From Dichetophora obliterata (taxonomy: Eukaryota; Arthropoda; Insecta; Diptera; Sciomyzidae), in the NCBI GenBank assembly GCA_963920525.1, contig OY986435.1:171031327-171095326 (forward strand): a DNA stretch of 64,000 nucleotides, read 5' to 3'. Below the pieces are notes generated by a model. That model searched no databases and had not been told where the DNA came from. It saw only the letters and a list, made by a program, of their open reading frames with translations. This document shows positions 55,150 to 64,000 of this stretch, piece by piece (position 1 is the stretch's first letter; each line of letters begins with the position of its first letter). Both the position numbers and the translations under genes were made by a program.

Positions 55150-55891
55150 GTGAAATTAAAGATAACATTAAAGGCCTATCCAGGCCGAGGAAAGAGGCGA
55201 CCTCGACTAGATTGGTCCAGAGCGCATGTGTAGTGAGCTTCGTAGGATTTTAGAGCAGAAAAAAAGGTGTTGGGTGGTATGAGTGCTCGTTGCAAAGAGG
55301 ACTCATGTCAGCGATGTCGGGGTTTATAATGGTTACATAGCTGTTAAGGAGTCTTGAATGACCTGAACTAAGCTTGGATAACGTGGCTATTGTGTGGCGA
55401 GAGGTTTCAGCGACTTTGATGTGTGGTGGCCTCCTTCTGAGCACAACATTGTCATCCAAGTTCCTAATCGCCCCTGATACCATTTCTTAGTGCAGTTGTT
55501 TGTGCGCCTCTTGCATTTCTTTCGCTACAATCCCGTTTGTTAGATGTCCGATGTGTGGCGCTTCGTTCCATAGGTATAACCTAATTGTGCTTATTCCAGG
55601 AATTCATATATTCTCACATGTTCAGAGTTATTTGAGAACATAAATAGGTAGTCAAAGGTTGCTCCAAGTATTTTTAGGATCTTTCTTTGGGAGTCCTCTA
55701 GCCATCTATTATCGCAATAAATATGGCTAGAAGAGACCGCCTCACTTATGGCCGAGGATTTTGGGGACCAAAGCTGTAGATTTTAATAAGCCAAGAAATT
55801 TTTCAGGTGAGGCAGGTATCTGTTGATCCGCTCTTCAAGGTCTCTGATGTATCTGCCTGTGGTGGCGATTGAGCAGTCATCTGCATACAAT
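55150..55891 (-). pseudogene. Non-LTR RT fragment with YADD motif
   Basis: On the minus strand: LYADDCSIATTGRYIRDLEE, RINRYLPHLKNFLAY, LQLWSPKSSA and further C-terminal sequence with stops. YADD is the RT active site. The pattern RINxYLxxLxxFxxxxxLQLxxxKSSA resembles RNase H-bearing jockey/LOA-like elements. A MITE at 55892 cuts it immediately upstream of YADD. Confidence 0.75.
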
Positions 55892-56265
55892 GGCCGCATT
55901 CAGCGCAGACAACTGTTGTGAACTGTAATGGTAGCGCTACCTTAGTTCACGATGTTTTTCTCTGAATGTGTTGCAACTCTACACGTCAGAAGTTAGATTC
56001 AATTTAATTTTTATGTAAATTTAATTCAATTGCAAAGGCTTCTCACTTAAATTTGCTGCGTTCTTTCTGCATTTATTAATTTAACAGCGTCAGTAACAGT
56101 TAAGCAAACAGTTGTGTTCATGTAGCATAGAATTTGTTCGCTCGATTAAAAGGCGTTCGCCTTTACTTTATCTACTTTATCAGTTTTAGTTAACGCTACC
56201 AAATTTGTACCATTCAGCGAATTTTACACAACAGTTGCCAACTGTTGTCTGCGCTGAATGCGGCC
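55892..56265. mobile_element. MITE, 374 bp
   Basis: The first and last 22 bp are perfect inverted repeats (starting GGCCGCATTCAGCGCAGACA), followed by CAACTGTTG / CAACAGTTG motifs and GGTAGCG...CGCTACC inner repeats. Flanking AAT on both sides may be a 3-bp duplication. No coding. Superfamily unassigned. Confidence 0.8.
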
Positions 56266-56359
56266 AATATCGAACATCATGGAGTTGTTGTGGTTGCCTT
56301 CTTTCATAACTTACTTGACGTAAAGCTCTGCATTCAAATTATTACTATAATTTTAAAAT

Positions 56360-56435
56360 TAATTAAGTTTATCAGTAGTCCAGAAATACCAACCTTGGAG
56401 GGAAAATTCATTGAGTTTTCAAGAGAGGTCCAAGC
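56360..56435 (+). pseudogene. Non-LTR RT fragment, left part of the split copy
   Basis: IPTLEGKFIEFSREV continues, across the inserted hAT, into KSLGVIIDKQLHWNTHL at 57525. Together they fit the RT C-terminal motif before the thumb domain. Confidence 0.6.
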
Positions 56436-57523
56436 GCGTCGGAAGCGAATTTTATCTGGGGGGGCAATACAAATGGGGGGGGGGGGCAATACAAATGGTG
56501 GTGCAAAAAAGTTTACCAAAAATTCTTCAAAGAAACATGAATGTGAATACACAAATTATTTATTTTAGTTAAAATAAAAATATATAAGAATATATAAAAA
56601 ATATTAAAATTTCATTATTTTTAAAAGTTCTTCCAATTTCAATATTAGAGATCATTCTTTAAAGGATCTTTCATATCGTAATATGAAAATATAAGAAATA
56701 ATGGTTGCTTTTATAAAGAAAGACTAGGTATATCTTTACATGCTTTAAATGCAATAAGGTACAAAAAGTTATATAAATTTAAATTATTCGAAAATGTTTC
56801 TTTCTGTCCTTGTGAGAAACAAACTCTTTCATCACTTCCATCGAATTTAATTCTTCGGTTTTATCTCCGTGAATGTGTATAAGTGCCGCATGAGTGAGTC
56901 GTTTCTGTGTCATAGTTGCTCGAAGATACGTTTTAAGTCGTCTTAGTGCACTAAAAAACGCTCAAATGAAGTTGCTGATGCAGGCACAGTCAAAAGCAAA
57001 GCAATAAGTTTTTCAACTTCATTTAATAGTTTTTTTTACAGTATCCGAATTTTTTGCAAATTGGGATACAATGCCACTACAATTTGAAGGTGTTTGGCCA
57101 GGCAATTGCTTCAGCAATTTAAGTTGCGCGTGGAGGTCGCTCACATCAAAGTCATCTGCATAAAGAACTAGTTTTGTTTTTAGATTTTGTTCAGAAGGCA
57201 CTTTTCCGTTGAAGGCTTCGAATACAATATTACAGTATTAAGCTGCATACTTAAGGATGCTTTTAAACTGAAGTGGTGGGTTTGCAGTAGAAACTCTACA
57301 TTTTGTTCTATCTTTTTGCAAACACAGAGAAAGAAAATGGTTATCCACAAGCATGCTTATGAAGAAGAGAGAAAGAAGAGGAAAATATCTAATACAAAAA
57401 TATTATCGTTGTAAAGAAACTGACATTTTGAATAACTTTTTAAGTTTTCTTTTTAAATTGTTTATCTAGCTAAAAAAGTGGGGGCAACTGCCCCCTTTCC
57501 CCCGCTTCCGACGCCAATGGTGT
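56436..57523 (-). mobile_element. hAT element inserted in a non-LTR element
   Basis: Inverted ends share GCGTCGGAAGCG, with G-rich or C-rich subterminal runs. Flanks GGTCCAAG and TGGTCAAG are consistent with a decayed 8-bp duplication of GGTCAAG. A hAT transposase C-terminus lies within on the minus strand. Confidence 0.7.
56780..57201 (-). pseudogene. hAT transposase C-terminal relic
   Basis: Minus strand: FDVSDLHAQLKLLKQLP, then LLLTVPASATSFER, a one-base shift, and SALRRLKTYLRATMTQKRL followed by THAALIHIH. This is the hAT dimerisation block. The rest of the transposase is missing. Confidence 0.82.
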
Positions 57524-57524
57524 G

Positions 57525-58440
57525 GTCAAGTCCTTAGGAGTGATTATTGACAAGCAGCTCCATTGGAACACCCACTTAGATTCAATTACAGGTAGAGAAA
57601 CTCGCAAGGAAACACGCAGGGCAAATGTGGGGCCTCAAACCGAAAATAATACATTGGACGTTTACAACCATCGTTAGACCTATGGTTACATATGCAGCAC
57701 TTGCATGGTGGCACACAATCCAACAACGTACACCAGCTAACCAACTGTCATAGCTGCAAAGAATGACGTGCATAAGTATAACTGGGGCAATGATAGAACG
57801 TGCCCATCTGAAGCTCTGTGTGTAATAACTGAGCTACCCCTTTTAACGATAATAATAAAAAAATAGGCCTGTCGCTTAGAAGTGCGCTTAGAATGGAAGA
57901 AATAGGCAGTTATAAGGCAGGAAATTTTACGGTTCACATTAAGATACTTAAAACCTTCAAATATGACCCCTTTCTAAAAATCCCAGACAGGATGCCGTCA
58001 AAGCTAAACATCTCAAAACCTTACAGGGTCATTATCCCAAATAGGCAACTGTGTAGGAGTGATAGCTTCACTTTTTATCCTGGCGCACAGACATGGTATA
58101 CTAATGTGTCAAAACTTGAAAATGGAGTAAGGAAAGCGGGGATATACGGTAGCAATTTCTAAAAAGCTCTTCCAATGGGATACTCGCTGATCATATTCCA
58201 GGCGGAGGTATATGCCATTGAAGTATGTGTGAGGGAATGTCTGCATAGGAAATTCAAGGAAGTACATATCTACATACTGTCAGATAGTCAAACGGCCTTA
58301 AAGGTCCTGCGAGCCTACAAGCTTGGATCAAGACTAGACTTCAACTGCGTCGAACTATTGAATACGCTGGTACAAAACAATAATATAGAATTGTGATGAG
58401 TTCTCGAACTCTTACTGGACCCAAACCATTCTGTAGCCTG
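57525..58440 (+). pseudogene. Non-LTR RT thumb and RNase H region
   Basis: SLGVIIDKQLHWNTHLDSI, then KIIHWTFTTIVRPMVTYAAL and AWWHTIQQRTPANQLS, and later an RNase H domain: NGVRKAGIYGSNF, SLIIFQAEVYAIEVCVRE (E) and HIYILSDSQTALKVL (D). The first RNase H aspartate is replaced (the TDGS motif reads TNVS). Several stops and shifts. RNase H-bearing elements include the R1, I and LOA groups; the clade is not resolved here. Confidence 0.78.
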
Positions 58441-58679
58441 GCTAAAGGCTGCTTTTGGTGCTGATACTGATGTTGCTGTTGTAATCGATGTTGATGTCGC
58501 TGTAGTTGCTGTTGATGAGGACTCAGTTCTTGGTTCCTACACTCTAAGTACTGATTGAAAAATCTCTACAACAAATGTTGTGAAATTTCACGACATTTAT
58601 TGGAGATTTTGTAAAAAAACCACGCTATGCAGTTTTTCAATTTTGTCTGAAAATCAGCGTCTTATTCCAAAATATGTTA

Positions 58680-58803
58680 ATTTACTCTACTTTTTTACGC
58701 TATTTTAGCGTGTTTTCGCTCAGAGAGCTCTAAAGTATATATATTCTCTACTTTTCACGCTATTCCAGCGTATTTTCGCTCAGACAATTCTAAAATATGT
58801 ATA
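58680..58803 (+). repeat. ~60-bp tandem repeat, left part
   Basis: Two units of the form TACTTTTCACGCTATTTCAG, then CGTGTTTTCGCTCAGA and TCTAAAATATGTATAT. The array resumes after the LTR element, at 60607. Confidence 0.75.
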
Positions 58804-58963
58804 TGTGGTGCTCTGTTACATCACCACATAGAGTAAATCGCCAGAATCCGAAAGGATTTGTTCAAATCGCTTGTTTTCGCTGAGTGAAAATCTAGCCCTT
58901 AAATGTGTTTTGTGTTGGCGGTTTTTGGATAAAGTTTAAAACAGTGACTATGACTTCTTGTTG

Positions 58964-59206
58964 TTACGATGTTACCAGGTATTCGTATTTAGTCTTATAA
59001 ACTGTGATTCCTTTCGCTTGGAATTGTATTTCCGCATGTGCGAACCAAGCGTCTGGACAACTCTTCCAGAAAGTAGGTAATTTTACCGCAACCGTGTGTA
59101 TTTGTGTTGGCGGTGTGAGAGGGTTAGTCTCAAAGTCTATGAATGGTGTGTTATCTCTCTCTCCGGTGTGTGGAGTAAGGGGTGTGTGTGGGGTTGTTTG
59201 TAGCAT
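58964..59206 (-). pseudogene. gag fragment of a CsRn1-like element, inverted
   Basis: The 80-codon minus-strand frame ends with VAVKLPTFWKSCPDAWFAHA, then EIQFQAKGITVYKTKYEYLV. The KLPxFWxxxPxxWFxxxExQFxxxGIxxxxTKY pattern is typical of CsRn1/Kabuki-type Gag. Its strand is opposite to the integrase. Confidence 0.75.
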
Positions 59207-59314
59207 TCTTTCCTCTAGATTTGCTTCTACTATTTTTTAAGCTTGAAAATCCTAACTCTTCCCTTTTTTTTTAGTGTACCTATGTCCCTAGTGTAGTGTA
59301 GTGCCTACGAAAGT

Positions 59315-59347
59315 GAGACGATAGGTTTCTTACGACCCTATCGTCTC
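59315..59347. repeat. Perfect 11-bp stem hairpin
   Basis: GAGACGATAGG and CCTATCGTCTC separated by 11 bases, between the opposed gag and integrase pieces. Confidence 0.8.
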
Positions 59348-59379
59348 AAGTCCGTTTTAGAAGCTACGTTGTGTGCCTC

Positions 59380-59503
59380 GTGGTAATCTAAAATGTTACG
59401 CAACCTGAAAAAAATTTTTATAAATATCAAAAAAAATAAATATAGGTAGATTTTTACAAAATATAAAGTTTTTTTCAGGTTGCGTATCATTTTAGATTAC
59501 CAT
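59380..59503. mobile_element. Small inverted-repeat segment at the gag/integrase junction
   Basis: GGTAATCTAAAATG and ACGCAACCTGAAAAAAA at the left recur inverted at the right (about 33-bp arms, one or two mismatches) around an AT-rich loop. A MITE or an inversion scar. Confidence 0.7.
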
Positions 59504-59509
59504 TGAGTT

Positions 59510-60187
59510 CCATTGAAGGTTACCTCTGATCGAGGAGCACAATTCACTTCCGCGACCTTTAACACATTTCTCAAAAATCTCGGTTGCCAACATATAACTA
59601 CTTCGGCTTACCACCCACAAGCCAACGGCATGGTAGAGCGCTTTCACCGCCAGTTAAAGGTTTCCCTAATCGCGACAAAAAACCAGACAAATTGGTTCAC
59701 AGAGTTACCACTAGTTCTTCTGGGCCTTAGATCCTCAGTCAAAGAAGACATCAAAGCGTCGCCAGCTGAGATGGTCTTTGGCCAGCCGCTCAGATTACCG
59801 AAACAAATAGTAATTCGCAACAATGAAACTTTAAACCCTTCAGAGATGCTTGCAAAAATCAAAAAAGTTGTCGAAAACAAACAATCACACATTTCACACC
59901 ATAACACAAAATTCCAACAACACGTTCCTAAGGAACTCAACACTTGTAAATTTGTCTTCGTTAGAAACAACACCATACACAGCAAGCTCAAGGAACCCTA
60001 TGATGGACCTTTCGAAGTAATCAACCGAAACCCAAAATACTTCACAATACTCAAAAATAACACACATACTACAGTTAGTTTAGACCGTTTAAAACCAGCA
60101 TCAATTAATACAGACACAACAACTACAACACAATCTAAAAGAAATGTACATTTTAACTTACTCAGAAATACAACAAGATTCATTTGA
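59510..60187 (+). pseudogene. Integrase C-terminal part, Ty3/gypsy CsRn1-like
   Basis: VTSDRGAQFTSATFNTFLKN carries the second catalytic aspartate, and the AYHPQANGMVERFHRQLK block carries the glutamate. Then come the connection LPLVLLGLRSSVKEDIKASP, FGQPLRLP and the C-terminal domain FVRNNTIHSKLKEPYDGPF. The 224-codon frame is uninterrupted to its stop, but the zinc finger and first catalytic aspartate are missing. A purine-rich GAGGAGGGGGAATAA leads to the 3' LTR. Confidence 0.88.
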
Positions 60188-60200
60188 GGAGGGGGAATAA

Positions 60201-60602
60201 TGTGGTGCTCTGTTACATCACCACATAGAGTAAATCTCTTCATTCTATTTTACCTTTTGTTACATTAATACTTACCTTTTTGTTACATTGATACTTACCT
60301 TTAGTTACATTAATACTTACCTCTCCTGACGTTGATTTTTATCTTAACTTAAATTTCACTTACCTTGATTTATTATTAATAACGTATTATATCATTTTAG
60401 AAATTATTGAAAATAATTACACTTGTCTATAAAACACTTGTTATAAAAAAAAAAATTTGAATTGTATTCATTTATTATATTTTCAGAAATTTTCATTTTG
60501 AAAATTTCAGTTGTAAAAATTGTTCAAATAAAAAAGTCATAAAATAAAAGATTGTTTGAATAAAATAAATAAAAATAATGATTACAATCTTCGCACCAAA
60601 TA
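60201..60602 (+). repeat. 3' LTR of the CsRn1-like relic
   Basis: Starts TGTGGTGCTCTGTTACATCA after a polypurine tract and contains three TTxTTACATTxATACTTACCT repeats at 60255-60322. The end is set by where the 60-bp tandem repeat resumes. Confidence 0.7.
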
Positions 60603-60606
60603 TATT

Positions 60607-60722
60607 TTCTACTTTTCACGCTATTTCAGCGTGTTTTTGCTCAGAGAGTCTTAAAATATGTATATTTTCCCTACTTTTCAGACTATTTCAGCGTGTTCTC
60701 GCTCAGATAGTCGTAAAAACGC
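60607..60722 (+). repeat. ~60-bp tandem repeat, right part
   Basis: Two further units (TTTTCxACTTTTCACGCTAT, TTCAGCGTGTTTTTGCTC, then TCTTAAAATATGTATATTTT). Joined to the left part, the array reads through with one TATA. Confidence 0.75.
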
Positions 60723-60759
60723 TCCAGCAGCGGTATTTTACGCTTGTCCTTAAATAAAC

Positions 60760-60930
60760 ACCTCTGCTTTAACGTCATATGATTTCAAAGAGTTTATTCG
60801 AACAAGTGTCAAATTATATACAACTAAAACAGTAGATTGGTCACAGCTTATTTACTCGAGCCTACTGAAGTAGGAAAGAGTAGCGCCTTCTGCTGAGTTA
60901 TTGACTCTATACAGAGTTGTTGTTGTTGCC
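60760..60930 (+). repeat. Dispersed repeat B, copy 2
   Basis: See the copy at 54870-55140. It keeps the TTGGTCACAGCTTA and AGAGTTGTTGTTGT blocks. Confidence 0.4.
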
Positions 60931-61173
60931 ATGTTCAAAACTTACTTGAGAGACTTCACGCATTTCTAGCTTTTTTTTATAAGCGCAGACAAGATTGGAA
61001 GAAATAATTTTAGAAGAGAGATTTTGCAAGAGAGCGAAAGAAATAATTGTTGGTGAGAGGATTCACGCATTTTGAACGATAAATAATTTTGCTCTATGGG
61101 ATTTAACGACAATAAATGTAGGCAATCAGTTGCCAGCAATTATTGTAGTTAATTCTCGTGAATTTTTGTTAGA

Positions 61174-61556
61174 GTGTATGCTATTACGTCAAATGACTCT
61201 GCTATTATGAATGTTAACAATACTTCGAATTATGTCCAAGTTGATTCTAATGCTCGTATACTCAATCAACCAAGACATAACACCGGCTTTCATTACCCAA
61301 AAGTTATTGTTGGTAAGAATAATAGCAACTGTGATGGTATTGTAGTTGCTGATCGACTCAAGTGGTTGCATTTGCCTAATCTTAAAGTCACTACTACATA
61401 CCAGGCAATTGTAAACTACGTTAGCTCAGGCCTGAACATCGATACTTGTTTTTTGCTTTAAACTCTCTAAAAATGGTTTGAATAATGCAGTAACTCCTGT
61501 TACAGCAAGCTTTAAAGTTGGTATTCCAGCTAATTTACATGATAATGCTTTCAACT
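61174..61556 (+). pseudogene. ORF1 C-terminal part of a jockey-like element
   Basis: LKVTTTYQAIVNYVSSGLN, then, one frameshift later, CFKLSKNGLNNAVTPVTASF and KVGIPANLHDNAFN before a stop. This resembles the C-terminal region of non-LTR ORF1 RNA-binding proteins (Cxx-L-K...F-ASFK-G-P). No zinc knuckles are seen. Confidence 0.55.
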
Positions 61557-61619
61557 AAAATTTTTGACCCAATGGTGTCCGGTAAAAAATTCCTTTATCC
61601 AAAAAATGTAAATCATCAA

Positions 61620-62285
61620 CCAGCATTGAGCACCAGAAATTCTTTATTGGCAGATGACTTACATATATTTTATCAAAATGCAGGAGGACTTAGGACTAGA
61701 CTCGTTTCTTTGATCTTATTTTCGTCATCAAAGCAGTATAATGTTATTGTTTTCTCCGAAATGTGGCTTTCCCATTGCTATAACGATAATGAAATGTTCG
61801 ACTCTAGGCTGTACAACGTTTTTCGAAAGGATCGCTGCACTCGTACTTCTAGACCTTCAAGGGGTGGGGGCTTATTCATTGCTGTTAAATCATTATTTAT
61901 ATGCTCTAGTATCAATTTGTCGTCTTCTCAATAAACTCACTTAACTTTATATTGGTCATTTATCACTATATCTAATGAGATGTTTATAAGCTATATACCG
62001 CCTGATAGTTCCTTAGAACTGTATTAAGCACATGTTGATGATTGTCGAGTAATTTTAGATGATTTAAAAGAGCATCAAAACATTGTAATATAAGGCGATT
62101 TTAATCTGATAAATCTTTGTTGGTCAGAAGATATTAATCTATGCTACTTACTGCCTTTTGATGTTGAAAGTGATTGCGAAAGTGAGGTGGTCACTTCACT
62201 TGCTCATTATGAGCTTAAACAAATTAATAGTTTTGTTAACGGCCTAAATAGACTGCTTAACTTGTTATTTGTTAATACTGAACTT
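61620..62285 (+). pseudogene. Apurinic-type endonuclease domain of a jockey-like element
   Basis: LHIFYQNAGGLRTRLVSLIL, NVIVFSEMWLS and RGGGLFIAVKS are endonuclease motifs. A stop follows at 61932. Further pieces (IYGDFNLINLCWSED-like and INSFVNGLNRLLNLLFVNTE) continue in shifted frames. The domain nicks target DNA before reverse transcription. It is degenerate. Confidence 0.8.
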
Positions 62286-62286
62286 A

Positions 62287-62526
62287 GGCTGCCCGCAGAG
62301 TAAGCTCCGAAGCAGACATTTTGAAAAAGGAGCGCAATGCGATGTTATTAGCACTAACTTTTTTAAGGTTGCAAACAGAGTACGTGCCGAAGCAGGCAGT
62401 CAGGCGCAGGCAGGCAGGCGCAGGCAGTGTCCTGCGAAGAAACGAGATAGAAATAACTTTTATCTCGCTTGTTCGCATAGTTTCCCTGCGCCAGTCTGCT
62501 TCGGCGCTTACTCTGTTTGCAACCTG
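62287..62526. repeat. Inverted-repeat DNA at an internal deletion
   Basis: AGGTTGCAAACAGAGTA with GCCGAAGCAG at 62364 recurs inverted and ends at 62526 (GCTTACTCTGTTTGCAACCT). A third related end, AGGCTGCCCGCAGAGTAAGC, lies at 62287. It looks like a small MITE plus a partial copy, with GGCAGGCGCA repeats between. Confidence 0.65.
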
Positions 62527-62690
62527 AAGCGTTTGATAGAATTAGTCATAGAATGCTGAAAAATAATCTAAGCAAAATTGGTTTTCACTCTAATTTACTG
62601 AAATAGGTCGAGTCATACCTGTCAACCCGAACTCAAATAGTTCGTATTAACAATTTCTCATCAAATATAATAAATATTTCCTCTGGAGCA
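62527..62690 (+). pseudogene. RT fragment of the same jockey-like element
   Basis: FDRISHRMLKNNLSKIGFHS, a stop where W is usual, then VESYLSTRTQIVRINNFSSN and ISSGA, ending just before the GVPQGS motif. About 0.9-1 kb that should separate endonuclease and this RT block is missing. Confidence 0.75.
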
Positions 62691-62699
62691 GCGTTGTTA

Positions 62700-64000
62700 T
62701 ACTCGCAGTTTTAACTGTTAACTACAGTTTTTAAAACAGGCTTACAGTTTTTTTAAATGGCTCATAGCCCAAATTAAAGTTTTTATAGAATTTCTGATTT
62801 GAAAAAAAAAAATAAAATATTCAACTCGTATAAATTGCAATCGGAGAAAATCGACTTCAGAGAACATTGTGTAAATTTTATGTTGAGCTATGTAATAAAC
62901 TGTTAACTAAATTTTAATTTGAAAAATATTTATGTAAAATATGTGGATCTTCTGTCTTCAACTAAAGTTTTAAATACTTATCAAACATCTATATCGCAAT
63001 TTAGTCGATATTTGACAGATGTTGTAAGCAATGATGAATTGCTAGAAGTTTATAATGAATGGCGTGAATTGATAGGGGGTATTCACGATGTGGTGTATTT
63101 GCCCTTGAATTGTGCATTTTCGATAAAACAAAACGCATAGTACTCAAAATACAACCCCACAGCAAAAAAACAACAACAAAATTTGTTGTATTCTTCGTAA
63201 ATTTCGTTGTGTATGTAATCGACTGAAAGCAAAAGCATTTCTACTCAACAAAAATTATTATGATTCAGTGTTTTCAATCTTTCAATTTTTCTTACGATTT
63301 CCTACAGTTAAATGATACTTTCAATTTATATTTCTAAACAAGAGTACACACAAAAATTAGCTGATTTTAAAAATACAAGACCTTATTCGTCCACAATAAT
63401 TTGTAAATATTCAGCCTTGTTCATAATCTCATTTTAAAGGCTGCGTAACTTTAAACCAGCTTTAAACAAAACATCGTTATTCATAAATGTTTTTCCGGCT
63501 TGTGTAAGATCTGCGTAACTTAAACGCCGAAATTTGCGTTTAAAGGCTGCGTAAATGTAACCTTAACTTTTTTGTCGTCTTTTCGATTACGGTTGATGTA
63601 TATGATATTTATATCGTAGACATGCTCCATATGCGACCTTTTCCATATTAGACTTTTTTCAGTAATAGATTCACAAATGCAGAAGAACTCTTCGTTTTTG
63701 TAAAAGAGTTTCGATTGTTTTGACCTTACAAAAGTAAGCAATGAATAAAAAAGTGGTTATGAATAATAATTTCAGCAAGGTTGCGTAGAGGATGCCTAAA
63801 GCCTTGAAGAGTGCGTAACTGAACAAGCGTTGAACGTTTGTTTAAGAAAATCTATTGTATAAGGCTGATTGTATATTTTGTAAAAATTTATCGCAAATAC
63901 ACCACATTGTGAATTCCCCTAATGTTAAGTGTTGACAGTAGTACTGTTTTTTTTTTATTTTACTTTTAAAATAAAAAGGAGCGATGTAGAGAAGAGTTGT
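62700..64000. other. No gene recognised
   Basis: AT-rich. Short repeats of GGCTGCGTAACTTTAAA / GCGTAAATG are scattered over 63430-63560 and again near 63785-63825; they share the GCGTAAC core with the inverted-repeat segment at 59380. A 73-codon frame (62919-63140) has no recognised domain. Confidence 0.45.

Larger units (their letters stand above)
58804..60602. mobile_element. Rearranged Ty3/gypsy (CsRn1-like) relic
   Basis: TGTGGTGCTCTGTTACATCA occurs at 58804 and again at 60201, marking LTR starts. The left LTR keeps only about 36 bp before diverging. A gag-like piece is on the minus strand and an integrase piece on the + strand, with an inverted-repeat segment between. TATA on both sides (58800-58803, about 60603-60606) fits a target duplication inside the 60-bp tandem repeat. 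Confidence 0.75.

Noticed and set aside
56245..56568. 107-codon ORF as one protein
   Set aside because: It spans three unrelated pieces: the MITE end, a non-LTR fragment and the hAT left end.
59315..59347. Rho-independent terminator
   Set aside because: Stem-loop without a following T run, in a fly genome; it is only a hairpin.

Overview
The window looks like AT-rich nuclear DNA from a higher fly. A tephritid-type fruit fly is the best guess, but this is an inference. One host gene with GT-AG introns reads like a dipteran tolloid/tolkin BMP-1 family metalloprotease. Almost everything else is transposable-element debris of insect types: DD41D mariner, Tc1, piggyBac, many hAT derivatives, Ty3/gypsy, and jockey/CR1-like and RNase H-bearing non-LTR elements. 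No CRISPR, operon, prokaryotic gene or convincing intact tRNA was seen.

Host gene. Eight exons on the + strand between 18532 and 35441 encode the last 867 residues of a tolloid-family astacin protease, from the zinc site of the protease domain through CUB1-CUB2-EGF1-CUB3-EGF2-CUB4-CUB5 to the stop codon. The frame closes exactly across all eight exons. The first half of the gene is not visible. If it lies upstream, then 1-18531 is intron sequence. The intron at 20573-33815 is 13.2 kb and is filled with repeats.

Layout. 1-2640: 5'-truncated jockey/CR1-like retrotransposon. 3240-5210: broken piggyBac transposase (minus strand), followed by two TTAA-type MITEs or relatives (5410-5811, 6038-7114). 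9153-10453: DD41D mariner. 10515-10853: second piggyBac fragment. 11043-16349: a young, internally deleted Ty3/gypsy element of the mdg1/412 type with near-identical 515-bp LTRs. 16975-17400: hAT-like MITE. 18532-35441: tolloid-family gene, whose large intron holds tandem repeats, two hAT elements placed almost back to back (26862-29353 and 29380-31869, the second carrying a smaller hAT and a 7-mer satellite) and a Tc1 element (31949-33616). 36838-42575: a hAT element, a non-LTR tail and another hAT element, each hAT with 8-bp target duplications. 42668-46631: a multi-level nest (foldback element containing a hAT, which contains a foldback MITE, plus a DD41D mariner). 46786-47850: SINE-like head, RTE-like tail and a dispersed repeat. 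50454-54840: two hAT elements and a near-perfect 250-bp palindrome. 55100-58440: two RNase H-type non-LTR relics split by a MITE and a hAT. 58804-60602: a rearranged CsRn1-like gypsy relic inside a ~60-bp tandem repeat. 61174-62700: 5' half of a jockey-like element with an internal deletion and inverted-repeat DNA at the break.

The most informative signals are structural: complete TIR and target-site-duplication pairs that can be read by eye, their nesting order, and the contrast between near-identical LTRs and a crippled pol. I do not see a new multi-gene system. The best candidates for something undescribed are the non-autonomous element families, the extra leader ORF of the gypsy element, and the CACGTG-dense hAT element inside a developmental gene.
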